64,000 nt of DNA from Karstenula rhodostoma CBS 690.94 (lineage: Eukaryota > Ascomycota > Dothideomycetes > Pleosporales > Didymosphaeriaceae), in NCBI GenBank assembly GCA_010093485.1, contig MU001504.1, positions 1,620,437 through 1,684,436 of the forward strand. The letters run 5' to 3'. A program made the translations under genes and the position numbers. Positions 53,195-64,000 of this stretch are shown piece by piece (within the stretch, counting starts at the first letter, position 1; every line of letters starts with the position of its first letter). The notes beneath the pieces are model-generated. The model worked only from the letters and a program-made list of their open reading frames with translations, had not been told where the DNA came from and did no database searches.

Positions 53195-55438
53195 CTATTT
53201 CCCATTCACACCCTCACTTGCACCTTCCAGCCGTCCTATCAACCTCTTCACCCCGCTCCACTCCTCACCCTTGGTCTCCACACCCCCAAGGTCACTACCG
53301 ACCTCGAATACTGTGACGACGCCGTCCATTCCCGCGACCGCGACCCTCCTACCCTCATTCTTCTCCCACGCCAACTTGTTCAAACTTCGCTTCATGAAGC
53401 CCATCCCACCAGACAGCGCACCGCGCTTGTTTTCGCTCGGCGTGACTTTCTGAACGGGAACTTCGACATCGACGTTGAGGTCCCATACTTCCAGGCTACC
53501 TGCGCCGTCGACGAGGCCGAAAACTGACGGCTTGACAGGCGACCAGCGAGCATCGTAGACGAGGTCTTCGCGGGCAATGTCCAGAATGGGTGTGACTTGT
53601 TGCGCGGCTCCGGGCGTAGCAGTGTTCGAAGGTCCCGTCGCAGCCGGTGGACGCACTTTCCAAAGCTTGACACTCCAGTCAACCGATGAGCTGAGAACAA
53701 GGTCTCCAAGATCAATCTGGCCCTTCGCAGGATGAAAATCTAGACTCATGACCGGCGCTGCGTGACCACCGTACTTCACACGGCCGTCAACACCGGCCTT
53801 GGCTCCAGCGCGGTCATAACGATGGCAGGGATAGATCGAGCCTTCTTCTGTTCCCGCGAGGAAGTATGTCGGATCAGACTGTGGAAAGGCGATACATGTG
53901 ACCGCCATGTCGTCTGTCTTTGCGGGTGGTGGGGAGGTTAACTCGAGGAATTCTTGCGGCTGCGAGAGCATGTCTACTGTCCAACCGCAGACTACGCCGT
54001 CTGTTGAAGCTGAGATAATGTTGTTGGCGTTTTGCGTTCCGACAATGTCAATAGAGTAGACCGGGTGCGTGTGTCCTGATCCTGTAAGAGGTGTCTTTTG
54101 TACGGGTGATGACTTCGCTCGAGTGTCCCATAGAAGGACTTGTCCTGAGTAGGCACCACCGATGATGAGGTTCGGGTGAAAGGGTGAAAACTTGGCAGTC
54201 AGGATGTCGGATTGGGCGTGGAAAATGTACTCTGGTCGATCGTGCATGTGAAGGTTCCACACCTGAATGAGACCATCTGGATCATGTGGGGCGGAGGGAT
54301 TCTTGGTGTAGGAGGCGAGGACAAGCTCGGGGAACTGCGGTTTGTGAGCATGTGTTCAGGACATAGGGATTGGAACCTTACCTTCGTAGAGAAGCCCAGA
54401 TCTGAGATCATCCTCTTCTTGCTCCACCTTTCGTCCCAGAACTGAGCAATTTCCTTTATTCGCCTACCCTTCTTTCCTCCACTTGAGCCATAACCCTCAT
54501 CCTCGTCGTCAACGCTGGTACCTCTAAGCGCATAGTCGGCCAAGATATCATAGTCCAGTTGCTGGTCCAGTGCACGCTCCAGGACCTTTGTACTCCTTTC
54601 CACGAAATCTATGAAGTCGTCCGAGTTCTCAACGGCTGTCAACTCCTCGTTCGAAAGGGTTTTGAACGGATAATTTTCGCCCGAGGCTGTCTGTACTTCT
54701 CCGGCTTCTGCTGCCTTCTGTGCCGCCTTGATTTCTTCCTCAATTTCCTTCTTCAACTGCAGCCGAATCTCATCGTCCCTCTCCTTCTGGCGACGGCTCA
54801 TTCGCTTGGGGGTACGCGGCGACCGAGTCGGGCTTTCGTCGCGCTCAGAATCACTTTCGCCTGATTTTCGTGTCTTTCTCGGGCTCCAATCGATGTCTGC
54901 CTGAACACCCTTGCTGTATGTGATGACCTCGGTCTCCCTCTTCGGTGGTGGCCCCACATCCACACCTTCTGACTCGTAGACGGTGGTTAGGTTGCCTATC
55001 GACAGTGTCTGCACGCCCTGGTCCACCATGCTCGTAAGGGTCTGATATTGTGTGCCGATTCCTGCTTGCGCTTCATTGTCGCTACTCAATTGAATTGCGC
55101 TGATGACGGAGTTTGGTCGCGTCGCTCGTCCGCCGGCTGGGGAGCCTGGCTGCACTGAGCTGGGTCGGCTGTCTCCTATAAGTCCATCTATATATGTGTC
55201 AAGATCGCGCCTTTGCTCGATGTCAGATCGTCGTGGGGTTGGCGACAGTATCTATGTGAGTTCCGTTAATGCTAGCACACAAACAGCGAGGATGAATCTC
55301 TACCTCTCTTGCGGGCGAACTGCTGAAGGATTGCCTCTGCGACCCCTCTGCTCTGCGTAGCTCACGTTGCTTCTTCAACTCGGCCAACTTGGCCTTCTTC
55401 GCCAGAATCTCCTCGCGCCGCTGCGCGATAGAGTCCAT
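53195..55438 (-). CDS. Cytoplasmic dynein 1 intermediate chain
   Basis: Minus-strand exons 55304-55438, 54382-55251, 53195-54334; predicted 714 aa, introns 52 and 47 nt. The intermediate chain links dynein heavy chain to dynactin p150 and to the light chains for minus-end transport of nuclei and endosomes. The N-terminus is a charged helix (M-D-S-I-A-Q-R-R-E-E-I-L-A-K-K-A-K-L), the p150-binding region. Next is a disordered part with D-Q-G-V-Q-T-L and Y-S-K-G-V-Q-A-D, which resemble light-chain docking motifs, then a second charged helix (R-R-Q-K-E-R-D-D-E-I-R-L-Q). The segment W-D-E-R-W-S-K-K-R leads into a WD40 propeller: V-W-N-L, L-L-W-D-T, V-C-G-W-T-V, V-K-L-W-K-V, L-E-V-W-D-L. Length and order fit the family. 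Head-to-head with the ATP synthase e gene. Confidence 0.95.
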
Positions 55439-55829
55439 GATACGGGTTTCGTAGGAGTTTTGCTCTCTCTGGTAGGTTTCGCTGGAGCCAGCAGATGTTC
55501 AGATTACTCGTTGGCAACTAGTTCAACGACTCTTCAATCTTTTGTGGGGTTGCAGAACTGTATCAAGTGAACATGTGTTTGGGGGGTTGCTGCCAAAAAC
55601 GCGCCAAGCAGGGACGGACGGACCTTCCTCGGCGAGACCCGTGCTTGCCTCGCGCAAGATTCTAGTCGAAGAACCTCACTCCCCAGCTGCAACCTCCCCG
55701 CCAGCCAAGCGCCCGTCTCTCCTGCAACCCCAGAGACGCCATCGATAGCCGTCTCTCCTTCGCCTCCCCTGCCATTGGATACGCACGACGCGCACTTGTA
55801 TTCTCTAGGATCCAGTAGCGACAATCACG
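55439..55829. other. divergent promoter shared by dynein intermediate chain and ATP synthase e genes
   Basis: 391 nt between the two start codons. No TATA box recognised. ORFs inside are spurious. Confidence 0.55.
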
Positions 55830-56311
55830 ATGTCTACTTCCGTGGGCGTTAACGTACGTCCACGCCTTGCGGGAGCTCTCAATGCATTCTATGGAGCTTG
55901 CAGAAGCTTCGATAAGCGCTTCCGATGCGAAGACGGTTGCTAATGCGATGAGCGCAGGTTCTCCGATGGGGTGCCCTGGCCACCGGCGTCTTCTACGGCC
56001 TCTACAACCAGGTCTCGATATCATCCCGTGAGCGATTGCAAGCCAAGCAAAGGGAATGGGACCAGCACGAGTCTCTGATCCAGCAGGCGAAGGCTGAGTG
56101 GGCGAAGACACATCCCTCAGAACAGCCAAAGCCAGCTTCCAGCGGAGGTACGTTGCCGACCCTCCCGACCCGCGGACCTTTCACATCGCCTGCGTCTCGG
56201 GATCGACTCATCCACAAAGAGCATGGGGCTAACGTATGTGCAGCGAAAGCAGACGCTCAGGACCCCAACGCCGACCTAAACGCTGTCCTCGGCATCGCGG
56301 ACGAGAAATAA
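55830..56311 (+). CDS. ATP21: F1Fo-ATP synthase subunit e
   Basis: Exons 55830-55853, 55958-56147, 56244-56311; predicted 93 aa, the usual size. The first exon codes only M-S-T-S-V-G-V-N. Introns are 104 and 96 nt with GTACGT donors; the second is a multiple of three and open, so retention would insert 32 residues. Subunit e sits in the inner mitochondrial membrane at the dimer interface and helps shape cristae. Seen: a TM segment V-L-R-W-G-A-L-A-T-G-V-F-Y-G-L-Y-N-Q containing the family G-x-x-x-G-type dimerisation pattern. It is followed by a charged helix (R-L-Q-A-K-Q-R-E-W-D-Q-H-E-S-L-I-Q-Q-A) and a C-terminal D-P-N-A-D-L-N-A-V-L. The name Tim11/Atp21 is from yeast usage. Confidence 0.88.
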
Positions 56312-57864
56312 GCGCGAACCCAGTTTCTTTTGTTTGGCATGGCTTGGGGTAAATACAGCGGCGACTAGCGAGGACAGCAAAAGTGAAGTTGCGGAAAGTC
56401 GTAATGCGAGATGTCACTCTTGTGTTAGTGTACTCTATGTACAGTATAGACCCGGCGGTTTAACGTTTCTATCTACATGCTCATTTCCATTCCGCGACTT
56501 CTGATTTTCTGATAACGCATGTCTCGAACGAGCCTACGGAGGCCAAGTTGACAGGATATGCTCACGTTGATTCAGACAGGCGAAGGCGGCGATGAACCGA
56601 ACTATCCAGTATGTGTGTACAGGTGTTTGACTACAAGCCGATATCCTTAGGACATCGAAACAGCGAACACGAAAACTCTCTTCAAAGAAATTGCATAATA
56701 CAGATTAGACCAATTTCATTCAGCAACAACATCGTGCTAGACGCGTCTCCACGTTTACGGCCCTTGCGCGATAGGGTCAAGACAGTCCACATGCAAGCCA
56801 TACGCATGCAACGTATGGCTAATGAAGCTAACTACCTTTCTCAAATCCGCATTTGTTTAAAGAGCCTCAGTGCCGTTGGGGTCAACTGCAAAGCGAAGGT
56901 TCCCTACTCATGGCGCCTGAAATCATGTGTTCATCGTGTGTCCGTATGTACAAAGGCAAGCTTTAGACGGTCTGAGAATGTAACAGCAACTGTTCAAGCA
57001 TGATAGAAACCCTATCACATATGAGTTGACCTGTCGCGATCGAATCATCTCGTTTCGCCATGCGGAGAGGCTTTGCCTGGTCTCAGCTATCGCATGTGGT
57101 AAACTGATAGTTATATGAGTGCCCATTGAGACGAGAACCTCGCAGCAAGAGATGGCTCCCACACAACAAAGAATCCCAGTGTGCGGATCGCGGGGTAATT
57201 CTTGATGGCTGTTTGCAGTGGTTCTAATGCAAGTCTCGCGAGGCGAAGAGCAGCTGCCTTGCGGTGTCGACGCGACTCTTTCCGGTGTTTCGGCGCGAGC
57301 ACATGCTGCTGTAGATGGCTGCCTCCAGCTGGACCACAACGCGGCGACAGCGAGGTCACCCGCCCAAGGATGGTCGGCTGTCGTGGTCATCTGCGTTCTC
57401 CCAACCGGTGCCGGTCGCCCGCCGACGCGAAGAGCAATCGGGAGAATGCTGTGAAGTATCGATATCTCAGCACCGACGGCGAGCGCGGACCTCCATCAAG
57501 ACGGATATGGGATCTCCTTTATGCACCGATGTTAGACGTCAAGCGAGAGATTAAGGAGCCGGCGCGGTGATGTGTGGGGTCCCAGGCACAGCACGTGACC
57601 CGCGAGCGAGCTAATCGCCAAACCTTGGTCGGTCTGGCCGCGCATGACGACGAACCTGATTGCACCTGCAGGAGGACTTTACGCCTGTGCCCAACCGACG
57701 CGAACACGCTCGCATCTCCTCGGCCGCCATCCGATCATCCATTCAGCATACTGTTTGCGCTTTGTTTCGCCCGCAGCACGCTCGATTGTGGCAGCAGCGC
57801 CTCTTGTTTATCTGTTTAAGCAAGCTCGGCCTAAGGACAAGTTCCCGACACGTCTCTCAGCGCC
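56312..57864. other. intergenic, no supported gene
   Basis: 1.55 kb between same-strand genes. Many short ORFs, none with features. The right end is the VPS1 promoter/5' UTR; no TATA box. Confidence 0.5.
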
Positions 57865-60467
57865 ATGGCGTCGCTGGGTGAGGAGCTGCTCAATGTCGTC
57901 AACCGCCTTCAGGATCTTGTCTTCAACACCATCGGCAATGACTCCCTCGATTTGCCCCAAATTGTATGTTTGCCCCGCCCCTGGCGGCGCATGAGCGGCA
58001 TGAAGTTACAGAGCATCCGCATGTTGAATTTTCGCACTGACTTGACCAGGTCGTTGTAGGATCGCAATCGTCCGGAAAATCGTCGGTTCTCGAGAACATT
58101 GTTGGTAGAGACTTTCTACCTCGAGGAAGCGGCATCGTTACGCGGCGGCCATTGATCTTGCAACTCATCAACCTTCCGAGCGAACGCGATGACAAGCCTG
58201 CCCATGACGAGGTACACGTCCCTCACACACCTGCCAGTGTCACAGGGCAGCAGGAATGGGGCGAGTTCCTCCACCACCCTGGACGGAGGTTCTACGACTT
58301 CGCCGAGGTTAGGCGCGAGATCGAGGCGGAGACAGCCAGGATAGCAGGCAACAACAAGGGCATCAATCGACAGCCCATCAATCTCAAGATCTACTCCCCA
58401 CACGTCCTGAGCTTGACGTTGGTCGATTTACCTGGACTGACAAAGGTATGTTGGGAAGACGCCCAGAGCAACAGGTGGAGCTAACAGCCGCAGGTTCCCA
58501 TTGGCGACCAGCCTACAGACATCGAGAAGCAGACGCGCAACCTCATTACCGAATACATCGCGAAACCGAACAGTGTCATTCTCGCAGTCTCGCCCGCAAA
58601 CGTTGATCTTGTCAACTCGGAAGCCCTGAAGCTCGCCAGACATGTAGACCCCATGGGCAAGAGGACGATCGGTGTCCTCACGAAGCTCGACCTCATGGAC
58701 CATGGAACGAATGCTTTGGACATCCTCTCTGGCCGTGTGTACCCGCTAAAGCTCGGCTTCATTGGCATTGTCAACCGTTCGCAGCAGGACATTCAGACCG
58801 GAAAACCGCTCGGGGATGCTCTCGACGCAGAGCGTGAATTTTTCAGGCACCATCCGGCCTACAGGAATATGGCCAACAGATGCGGAACCCAGTTCCTCGC
58901 AAAGAGCCTCAATCAGACCCTCATGTCTCACATTCGAGAACGCCTACCGGATATCAAAGCTCGCTTGAACACATTGATGGGCCAGACCCAACAAGAGCTT
59001 GCTAGCTACGGCGACGCAGCGTTCACCGGAAAGGAACACCGTGGTTCGCTTATTCTCCAACTCATGACACGATTCGCGTCGTCCTTCATTGCCTCGATCG
59101 ACGGTACCTCCGCGGAGATCTCTACCAAAGAATTGTGTGGTGGTGCGAGGATATACTACATTTTCAACTCAGTCTTCGGTAATTCTCTAGAACAGGTGGA
59201 CCCCACGCAAAACCTCTCCGTATTGGACATCCGGACCGCTATCCGAAACTCCACTGGTCCGCGACCCAGCCTGTTCGTTCCGGAACTGGCATTTGACCTC
59301 CTGGTTAAGCCTCAAATCAAACTCCTCGAAATTCCGAGTCAACGCTGTGTCGAGCTCGTTTACGAAGAGCTTATCAAGATATGCCACACCTGCGGATCAA
59401 CGGAGCTGACTAGATACCCCCGATTGCAAGGGAAGCTCATTGAAGTGGTCTCCGACCTTTTGCGAGAAAGGCTTGGACCCTGCTCCACATACGTAGGATC
59501 GCTCATCGACATCCAACGTGCATACATCAATACCAACCACCCCAACTTCCTTGGCGCCGCGGCCGCCATGTCATCTGTCATCAATGATAAAGAACAACGC
59601 GAGAAGAAACTCGCTATGGATGCTGAGAGGAGAAAGCGGGAACGGCGCAGGTTGAAGGAGCTGAACAATGGCGCGAACGGCGAAATAGCTGAGGGTGAAG
59701 AAGAAGGAGAGGCTGCGAACGAGAAACTCCTTCCGCTCCGGAAACACCAAACGCAAGCGAGTCGCAGTATGTCGCCAGCTGTTGGACGCTTGCTGAACGG
59801 ATCCCACAACAGCGTATCCAGTGCATTGAATGGCAACAGAGCACGTTCACCTCCTCCGCTCGGCGGGTCAGGGGCACGCGACAGCTTCCTGACCTATTTT
59901 TTCGGCAAAGACGGTGCACCGCAAGCCAACGCAGCGTTAGAGAGCAGACCTGGGAGTCGACACGTCAGTCAGAACATCGAGCCCAGCATCGCTCAAAGTT
60001 TCCGGCGAGGTGATACCAGGCAACCGACTCACGTTCTGGAGATGGTGCCAGACGACGATGATATGGGTAGCCCGGTGAAAGACACCTTCGACGGTGGATT
60101 CGTAAGTTGTTCAGGCAATAGACCCAATTTCAGATGCTAACCGATACAGCCCATGGATGCCGAAGCCGCGCCTGCCATGACGGAACGTGAAGCACTGGAG
60201 ACTGAACTCATCCGCCGCCTTATCTCCTCATACTTTAATATCGTTCGCGAAACGGTCGCCGACCAAGTCCCCAAGGCTGTCATGCACTTGCTGGTCAACC
60301 ACTCCAAGGATGTTGTCCAGAACAGACTGGTCAGCGAACTTTACAAGGAGGACCTCTTCCAGGAACTCCTCTACGAAGATGATACCATCAAGGCCGAGCG
60401 CGAGAAGTGCGAGAAGCTGCTCACGACATACAAAGAGGCAGCCAAGATCGTGGGCGAGGTACTATAG
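57865..60467 (+). CDS. VPS1: Dynamin-like GTPase Vps1
   Basis: Exons 57865-57963, 58050-58445, 58494-60101, 60150-60467; predicted 806 aa (yeast about 704). Introns 86, 48 and 48 nt, all between codons. Vps1 is a self-assembling GTPase acting in Golgi-to-endosome traffic, vacuole dynamics and peroxisome fission. G1: G-S-Q-S-S-G-K-S at 37-44; G2 Thr in [10 protein letters not shown]3: D-L-P-G-L-T-K near 159-165, split from the next block by intron 2; G4: T-K-L-D at 228-231. The middle/stalk domain follows ([16 protein letters not shown]). A Ser/Arg/Glu-rich variable insert precedes [12 protein letters not shown]-terminal GTPase effector domain in the last exon starts near [10 protein letters not shown]. 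The extra length is in the variable insert. No PH domain, as expected for Vps1. Confidence 0.96.
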
Positions 60468-61502
60468 GCGATGCTATCGAGGCCACTGTAACAACGACGA
60501 TTGTACGGATTTCCCTGTAGGTTCAAAAGTGGTGTGTGAATAGCTTAAGGTCTCTTCTTTTGATTTGGACTCGACACTGAGGCGTTGGGAGGCCGCCTGG
60601 GTGATTTACGCTGTTTTTGTACTGGCCTCTTGACTGCATATTTCTACTCATCTGGCACCTGGCGGTCTGTTAGACGTGGGTGGCTGGGCGTTCTGCGGTC
60701 CCACTTTCGGATGGGAGGTGTATCGTAACTCCGGTCAGCAAGAGATGCGTAACCTGTGTAGAATACATCTCTTCTTGAACGTTCACTGTACCGGTGGCTC
60801 CTGCTGGTGGGTCTCCACCACAGTTCGTTGTACACGATCAGTTGGTTTTTGGGCTCCCTCGCGTTCGAGAGCGACGAACACACAGGCTGGTGGCTCTGAT
60901 CGCAGTGGACGCACTTGAAACCCATCCTGTGTGGAAGTGGCCTCCTGCGCGCCACCCTCGTAAGCTTCGCGCAAGCGTGTCTCGCAACACCTCCGTGTGA
61001 AACATTTGACCTCTGGCCTGGCTCGCTCTCGCCCGTTTTTCGCAAAAGACGAATAGCGCGCACCAAGTGTTTCCTGCGGCAGAATTGGGAAGGGATGCGT
61101 CACGCCACTCTTCAAACAGTTGCGGTTTGCAACTTGGCAGCGCGTACGCGCTGGGGGGTTTCGGCTAAGCTTTAGATGTCCCGCTGCTCCCGACCGCGAG
61201 CCAACGTTCCCACTACTTGCCGTTTGCTCTTTGCACCTATCCACACGTCCTCGTGGGCATTTTGTTCGATTCCAAGGCCGCTTTGATAGTGGAGTTTTAA
61301 TACAACGATTAATCGCATCGCATTCATTTCCTAGGGCAGCAGGCTGTCGTTGCATTGCTACCTCCGTCCGCTTCACACCGCTTCGTCTCGCATCGCGTCC
61401 ACCAGACCGCCCAAAAGCCAACAGGATAACGCTCTTCAAAGCCGTCCGCCCACGCCAGCAACACCCCCTTCAAAAAGAAAAACCATCGCAACCCTGGCAC
61501 CC
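60468..61502. other. intergenic, no supported gene
   Basis: About 1 kb with overlapping short ORFs on both strands (up to 218 codons, minus) that lack domains and differ in composition from nearby genes. Confidence 0.45.
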
Positions 61503-61715
61503 ATGGCTCGCTTCGAGTTCCTCGCGCCCATCACCACGCCGGAGGCGCTGCGCAGCGTGCAGGCCGATGCGCGCCCGCTCCTCACGCTGATATTGGCCCT
61601 TGTCGGCATTTCGCTGGAGATCGCTTTGTGCTGGTACATTGCGTTTGCGACGCGGGACCCGAATAAGAAGAGGGAGCCCAAGTGGCAACAGTTCAAGGGG
61701 TGGTTCAAGAAATAG
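61503..61715 (+). CDS. Small single-TM protein
   Basis: 70 aa, no intron; ATG context CACCCATGGCT is near the fungal consensus. M-A-R-F-E-F-L-A-P-I is followed by a polar segment, then one strong TM helix (L-L-T-L-I-L-A-L-V-G-I-S-L-E-I-A-L-C-W-Y). The short basic tail reads R-D-P-N-K-K-R-E-P-K-W and ends in W-F-K-K. The size and the Lys-rich tail fit a small organelle or ER membrane protein, possibly an accessory subunit of a larger complex, but I do not recognise the family. The clean helix and basic tail make chance coding unlikely. Confidence 0.6.
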   Translation: MARFEFLAPITTPEALRSVQADARPLLTLILALVGISLEIALCWYIAFATRDPNKKREPKWQQFKGWFKK

Positions 61716-62261
61716 AGGGAGAGGATGGGTCTGGATACCGAATGGGTGTGGATGTGGAAAGGTCGTGAGGGGAGAAGAGGACGTCATGAACGGAGCGGTA
61801 ATGCGAGGAGGGGGTGTGGGAGGGTATTTCTTGTGGATGGCCAGGTCAAGATCTTTATATAAATACTTTTTCGTTTCTCTGCTTGGATAGCCTTCGTTCG
61901 TTTGGCAGCGTATCTCGATGGCGAGTCAAGTCAGGCAATACTTCATGTGTTCTAACCAACTGTGACCATGTGGAAGAAAAGAGATGCTGGGGCCTGGTCT
62001 CAGAGTTTTGGACTTTAGGTCCGCTTTTTCGATTCGGTGGCTCTGAAAACTGTCTATTCCTTCCTTACACCACAGCACCTGAGCGCTCGAGCATTATGTC
62101 AGAAGGCAGTCCAAATCCCCCGTTCGTGATGGTCAATCGTCATCCATATTATCTTCTGCGTTGGTAGTAGATGGCTTCTTCATCCCCCGCCCCACTTCCA
62201 ATCTCTCCACCGTACCCAAATATCTTGTTATGACCCATCGCAATCGCAAACCCCCAGTCTT
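61716..62261. other. intergenic between convergent genes
   Basis: 546 nt. A 117-codon plus-strand ORF (61814-62167) has no recognisable feature. Confidence 0.45.
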
Positions 62262-62944
62262 CTAGTTGGCAGTCACCTTCATGGCCACCGCTGTTACTTT
62301 GGGCGGAGCTTCATAGCCACTTAATAACAGGACGTCGTACCCCAAGTTCGCATCTCCATGTTTCTCGAGAAAGAAGTGAACGTGGTCGAAGACGTGGAAA
62401 CACATGTCGCCCTTCATTTCTTTGAGGTAGCCGCGAGCAACGCTGACTCGTCGTTCGAGTCCAATTCGTCTGCCGGCAAGCTCCTGATGCTGAAAGTCAA
62501 ATTCGTTACAAAGCCAATGCGAGGAGACTGAACGTACTTGTATGGAGACGGGATCAGTCTGAAGGGCCGTCATCAATTCCCCCGCCAATTCAAGGATCTC
62601 AGGGATGTCGGCGTAGGATTCCTGACCGGATTAGTAGACGTTGCGTCGGCTTTCTGGCCAGATGGTCTCACATCGCACTGGGCCATTCTGTCCTAATCTC
62701 CGATCGCGCCTTTGTACTCTTGGATGGCGGGATGTTCGTTCGCGGTAGACTCCTGTTTCGTCTTGGTGCTGACGCGGTTCTCTCCGATGTCTTCCTGCAA
62801 ACGCATGATGAATCGCGCCCTAATGCCGTTGAGTCGCAGCGGGTTTACTATAGGTAGGAACCCGGCGAGATCATTCCCGAGGTTGTCCAGAATTGTAGCG
62901 CATGCATCTAGGATCTGTGCGGGGGTTAGTCCGTCTTCCGCCAT
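62262..62944 (-). CDS. Unknown small protein, four exons; one intron ends on an apparent stop
   Basis: Minus-strand exons 62774-62944, 62672-62692, 62538-62621, 62262-62489; predicted 167 aa. The unspliced first frame stops at TAG (62693-62695). An 81-nt intron with donor GTCAGC whose acceptor AG is that same TAG keeps frame and yields Q-E-D-I-G-E-N-R / D-R-M-A-Q-C-D / E-S-Y-A-D-I-P-E-I-L-E-L, natural-looking sequence across both joins. Introns 2 and 3 are 50 and 48 nt. The N-terminal part is helical (Q-I-L-D-A-C-A-T-I-L-D-N-L), and the C-terminal part has E-R-R-V-S-V-A-R-G-Y-L-K and F-D-H-V-H-F-F-L-E-K. An alternative is two separate ORFs (83 aa, and one starting at 62686). No family recognised; no targeting signal. 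Confidence 0.55.
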
Positions 62945-63489
62945 GGTTACTGAACGCTCTGGGGACGGAAATATGGAGCGAGGTAGCGAGAGTGGGAGTT
63001 GGATTGACGGCTGTCACGGAAAGTATTTTGGGCGGTGGTTGCGTTTGCAGGCACTCACCTTCACCTTAGATGGCTTACCAAAATTAGGCGGGCAAAAGTG
63101 TCGAGCCGAAATCCCAGTAGGTCTTGCTCCTGAAGGGAAAGAAGCACTGTAGTAGTTAAGTGGACAAGGTCATGAATAGAAGAAATTCATAGCTCCCTCA
63201 TCAGCAGTGAAAGTTACTTGTGTAGGTGTTCAATCTTTTTACAACTACCATAATCAGCGAACCAGATTATGACGTAGGGAGTAATGTATTCTGATAATAT
63301 CTTCAATCTCATTGGTTCTACATAATACATAAAGAAAATCGTAAGGAGTGACATGTCATCATGAAAAAAGGTCGAACCAAATAATATACAATAAGCCTGT
63401 TTCAAGAGAGCCCATCAACATAACAGATGAGCCTGGAATTTTACGTCCTTCGTATGTCATCTGAATCCTTCACGTCTGCTGAGCTGGAC
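62945..63489. other. intergenic
   Basis: 545 nt between the 167-aa gene's start and the 3' end of the But2-domain gene. Becomes AT-rich from about 63230 to 63400. No supported ORF. Confidence 0.5.
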
Positions 63490-64000
63490 CTAGCACTCGC
63501 GGACATACGCACCAATGGGCGAAGGGTTGTAGTCCTGGAAGTAGTCCAAGGACAATCCTCCAGTAGCGCACATTTGGAAGGTAACAGTCTGACCAGCAGG
63601 GCAAGATTCAGAAAGAACAGTGTACGAGTTACCAGGAGTAACATTATCGACGGTCTTCACGGTCGTGCAAGTGCCCTTGTTGTCCCAAGAGGACTTCTCG
63701 CTAGCGTTGGTCTCGCACTTCGAGAACTCGAGACCACCCGAACCAGAAACGGTGTAGCTCGATGTCTCAAGATCCTTCTGCTGAGGGAAGAGGAAGACCA
63801 GGGAGCAGCTGCTTCCAGAATACGATTGGGGGATGTCGAAGTTGAAGAGAGAGCAAACGTCGCCATTGGCCTTGCCGTTGTAAGAAGTGCCAGGGGCGCT
63901 GGATGGTTGGGAAGAAGATACGGGAACGATCAGGTGGGGGTACTGATATTCGCCGTTCAAGTTTGCGGGACAACCGTTGCTATCTCCGTTACCGTTAGAT
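63490..64000 (-). CDS. But2-domain secreted/cell-surface protein, C-terminal part (5' end outside window)
   Basis: The frame is open from the right edge to TAG at 63490-63492, giving about 169 residues. Seen: Y-Q-Y-P-H-L-I-V-P-V at the domain start, C-S-L-F-N-F-D-I-P, S-C-S-L-V-F-L-F-P, then Y-T-V-S-G-S-G-G-L-E-F and E-S-C-P-A-G-Q. These are hallmarks of the But2 C-terminal domain found in fungal extracellular proteins. Cys are paired along the domain, fitting disulfides in a secreted protein. A Ser/Pro-rich segment and an N-G-N-G-D-S-N-G linker lie upstream at the edge. In fission yeast the name-giving protein was found as a binding partner of a ubiquitin-like-pathway factor, but the filamentous-fungal members are mostly secreted and of unknown role. 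The N-terminus and signal peptide are not in view. Confidence 0.85.
   Translation of the reverse strand, partial: SNGNGDSNGCPANLNGEYQYPHLIVPVSSSQPSSAPGTSYNGKANGDVCSLFNFDIPQSYSGSSCSLVFLFPQQKDLETSSYTVSGSGGLEFSKCETNASEKSSWDNKGTCTTVKTVDNVTPGNSYTVLSESCPAGQTVTFQMCATGGLSLDYFQDYNPSPIGAYVREC

Noticed and set aside
1..64000. CRISPR array, prokaryotic operons, replication origin, biosynthetic gene cluster
   Set aside because: Intron-bearing eukaryotic DNA; no spaced direct repeats, and the single P450 has no PKS, NRPS or terpene partner nearby.

Overview
The window is nuclear DNA of a filamentous ascomycete, most likely a dothideomycete (inference from gene content). The genes are eukaryotic and compact, with introns mostly of 47-110 nt that use GTRNGT donors, CTRAY-like branch sites and YAG acceptors. 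They include families typical of Pezizomycotina: a HET-domain protein, F-box/DUF7730-like proteins, a But2-domain protein, a pisatin-demethylase-like P450 and a secreted M13 peptidase. I rebuilt exon structures by hand from splice signals and reading-frame continuity. All intron positions are therefore predictions, although every joined model stays in frame to its stop codon.

Layout. 1-9 kb: the 3' end of TRM5, a long tryptophan-rich protein (942 aa), a multi-pass membrane protein and an unknown 322-aa protein. 9-16 kb: two F-box-like paralogues (the first with a broken or oddly spliced frame), two tandem four-TM membrane proteins on the minus strand, and a GPALPP/DUF3752 protein divergent from VPS8. 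16-32 kb: VPS8 (CORVET), then an accessory stretch with a secreted Cys-rich protein carrying a kexin-like site, a foldback MITE-like element, a HET gene interrupted by an in-frame stop, a third F-box-like gene, a hexanucleotide microsatellite containing the only assembly gap, and an M13 metallopeptidase. 32-46 kb: sparse, with a small unknown gene, a P450, a coiled-coil (She3-like?) protein, a Ser-rich small protein, a probable complex I accessory subunit, two small CxxC ORFs, then about 4.3 kb with no gene I can support. 46-64 kb: dense housekeeping genes: phosphoinositide PLC, a small cupin, RNA polymerase III Rpc25, a NUFIP1/Rsa1-like protein, dynein intermediate chain divergent from ATP synthase subunit e, the dynamin VPS1, two small unknown genes and a partial But2-domain secreted protein.

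Functional picture. There is no operon or biosynthetic cluster. The conserved genes serve tRNA modification, endosome/vacuole traffic (VPS8, VPS1), dynein transport, mitochondrial energy metabolism (complex I subunit, ATP synthase e), Pol III transcription, snoRNP assembly and phosphoinositide signalling. The features most worth following up are the Trp-rich protein at 1.4-4.4 kb (possible Argonaute-hook-like platform), the secreted-protein/MITE/broken-HET segment at 22.5-26 kb, and the F-box-like gene with a frame discontinuity at about 10.06 kb.
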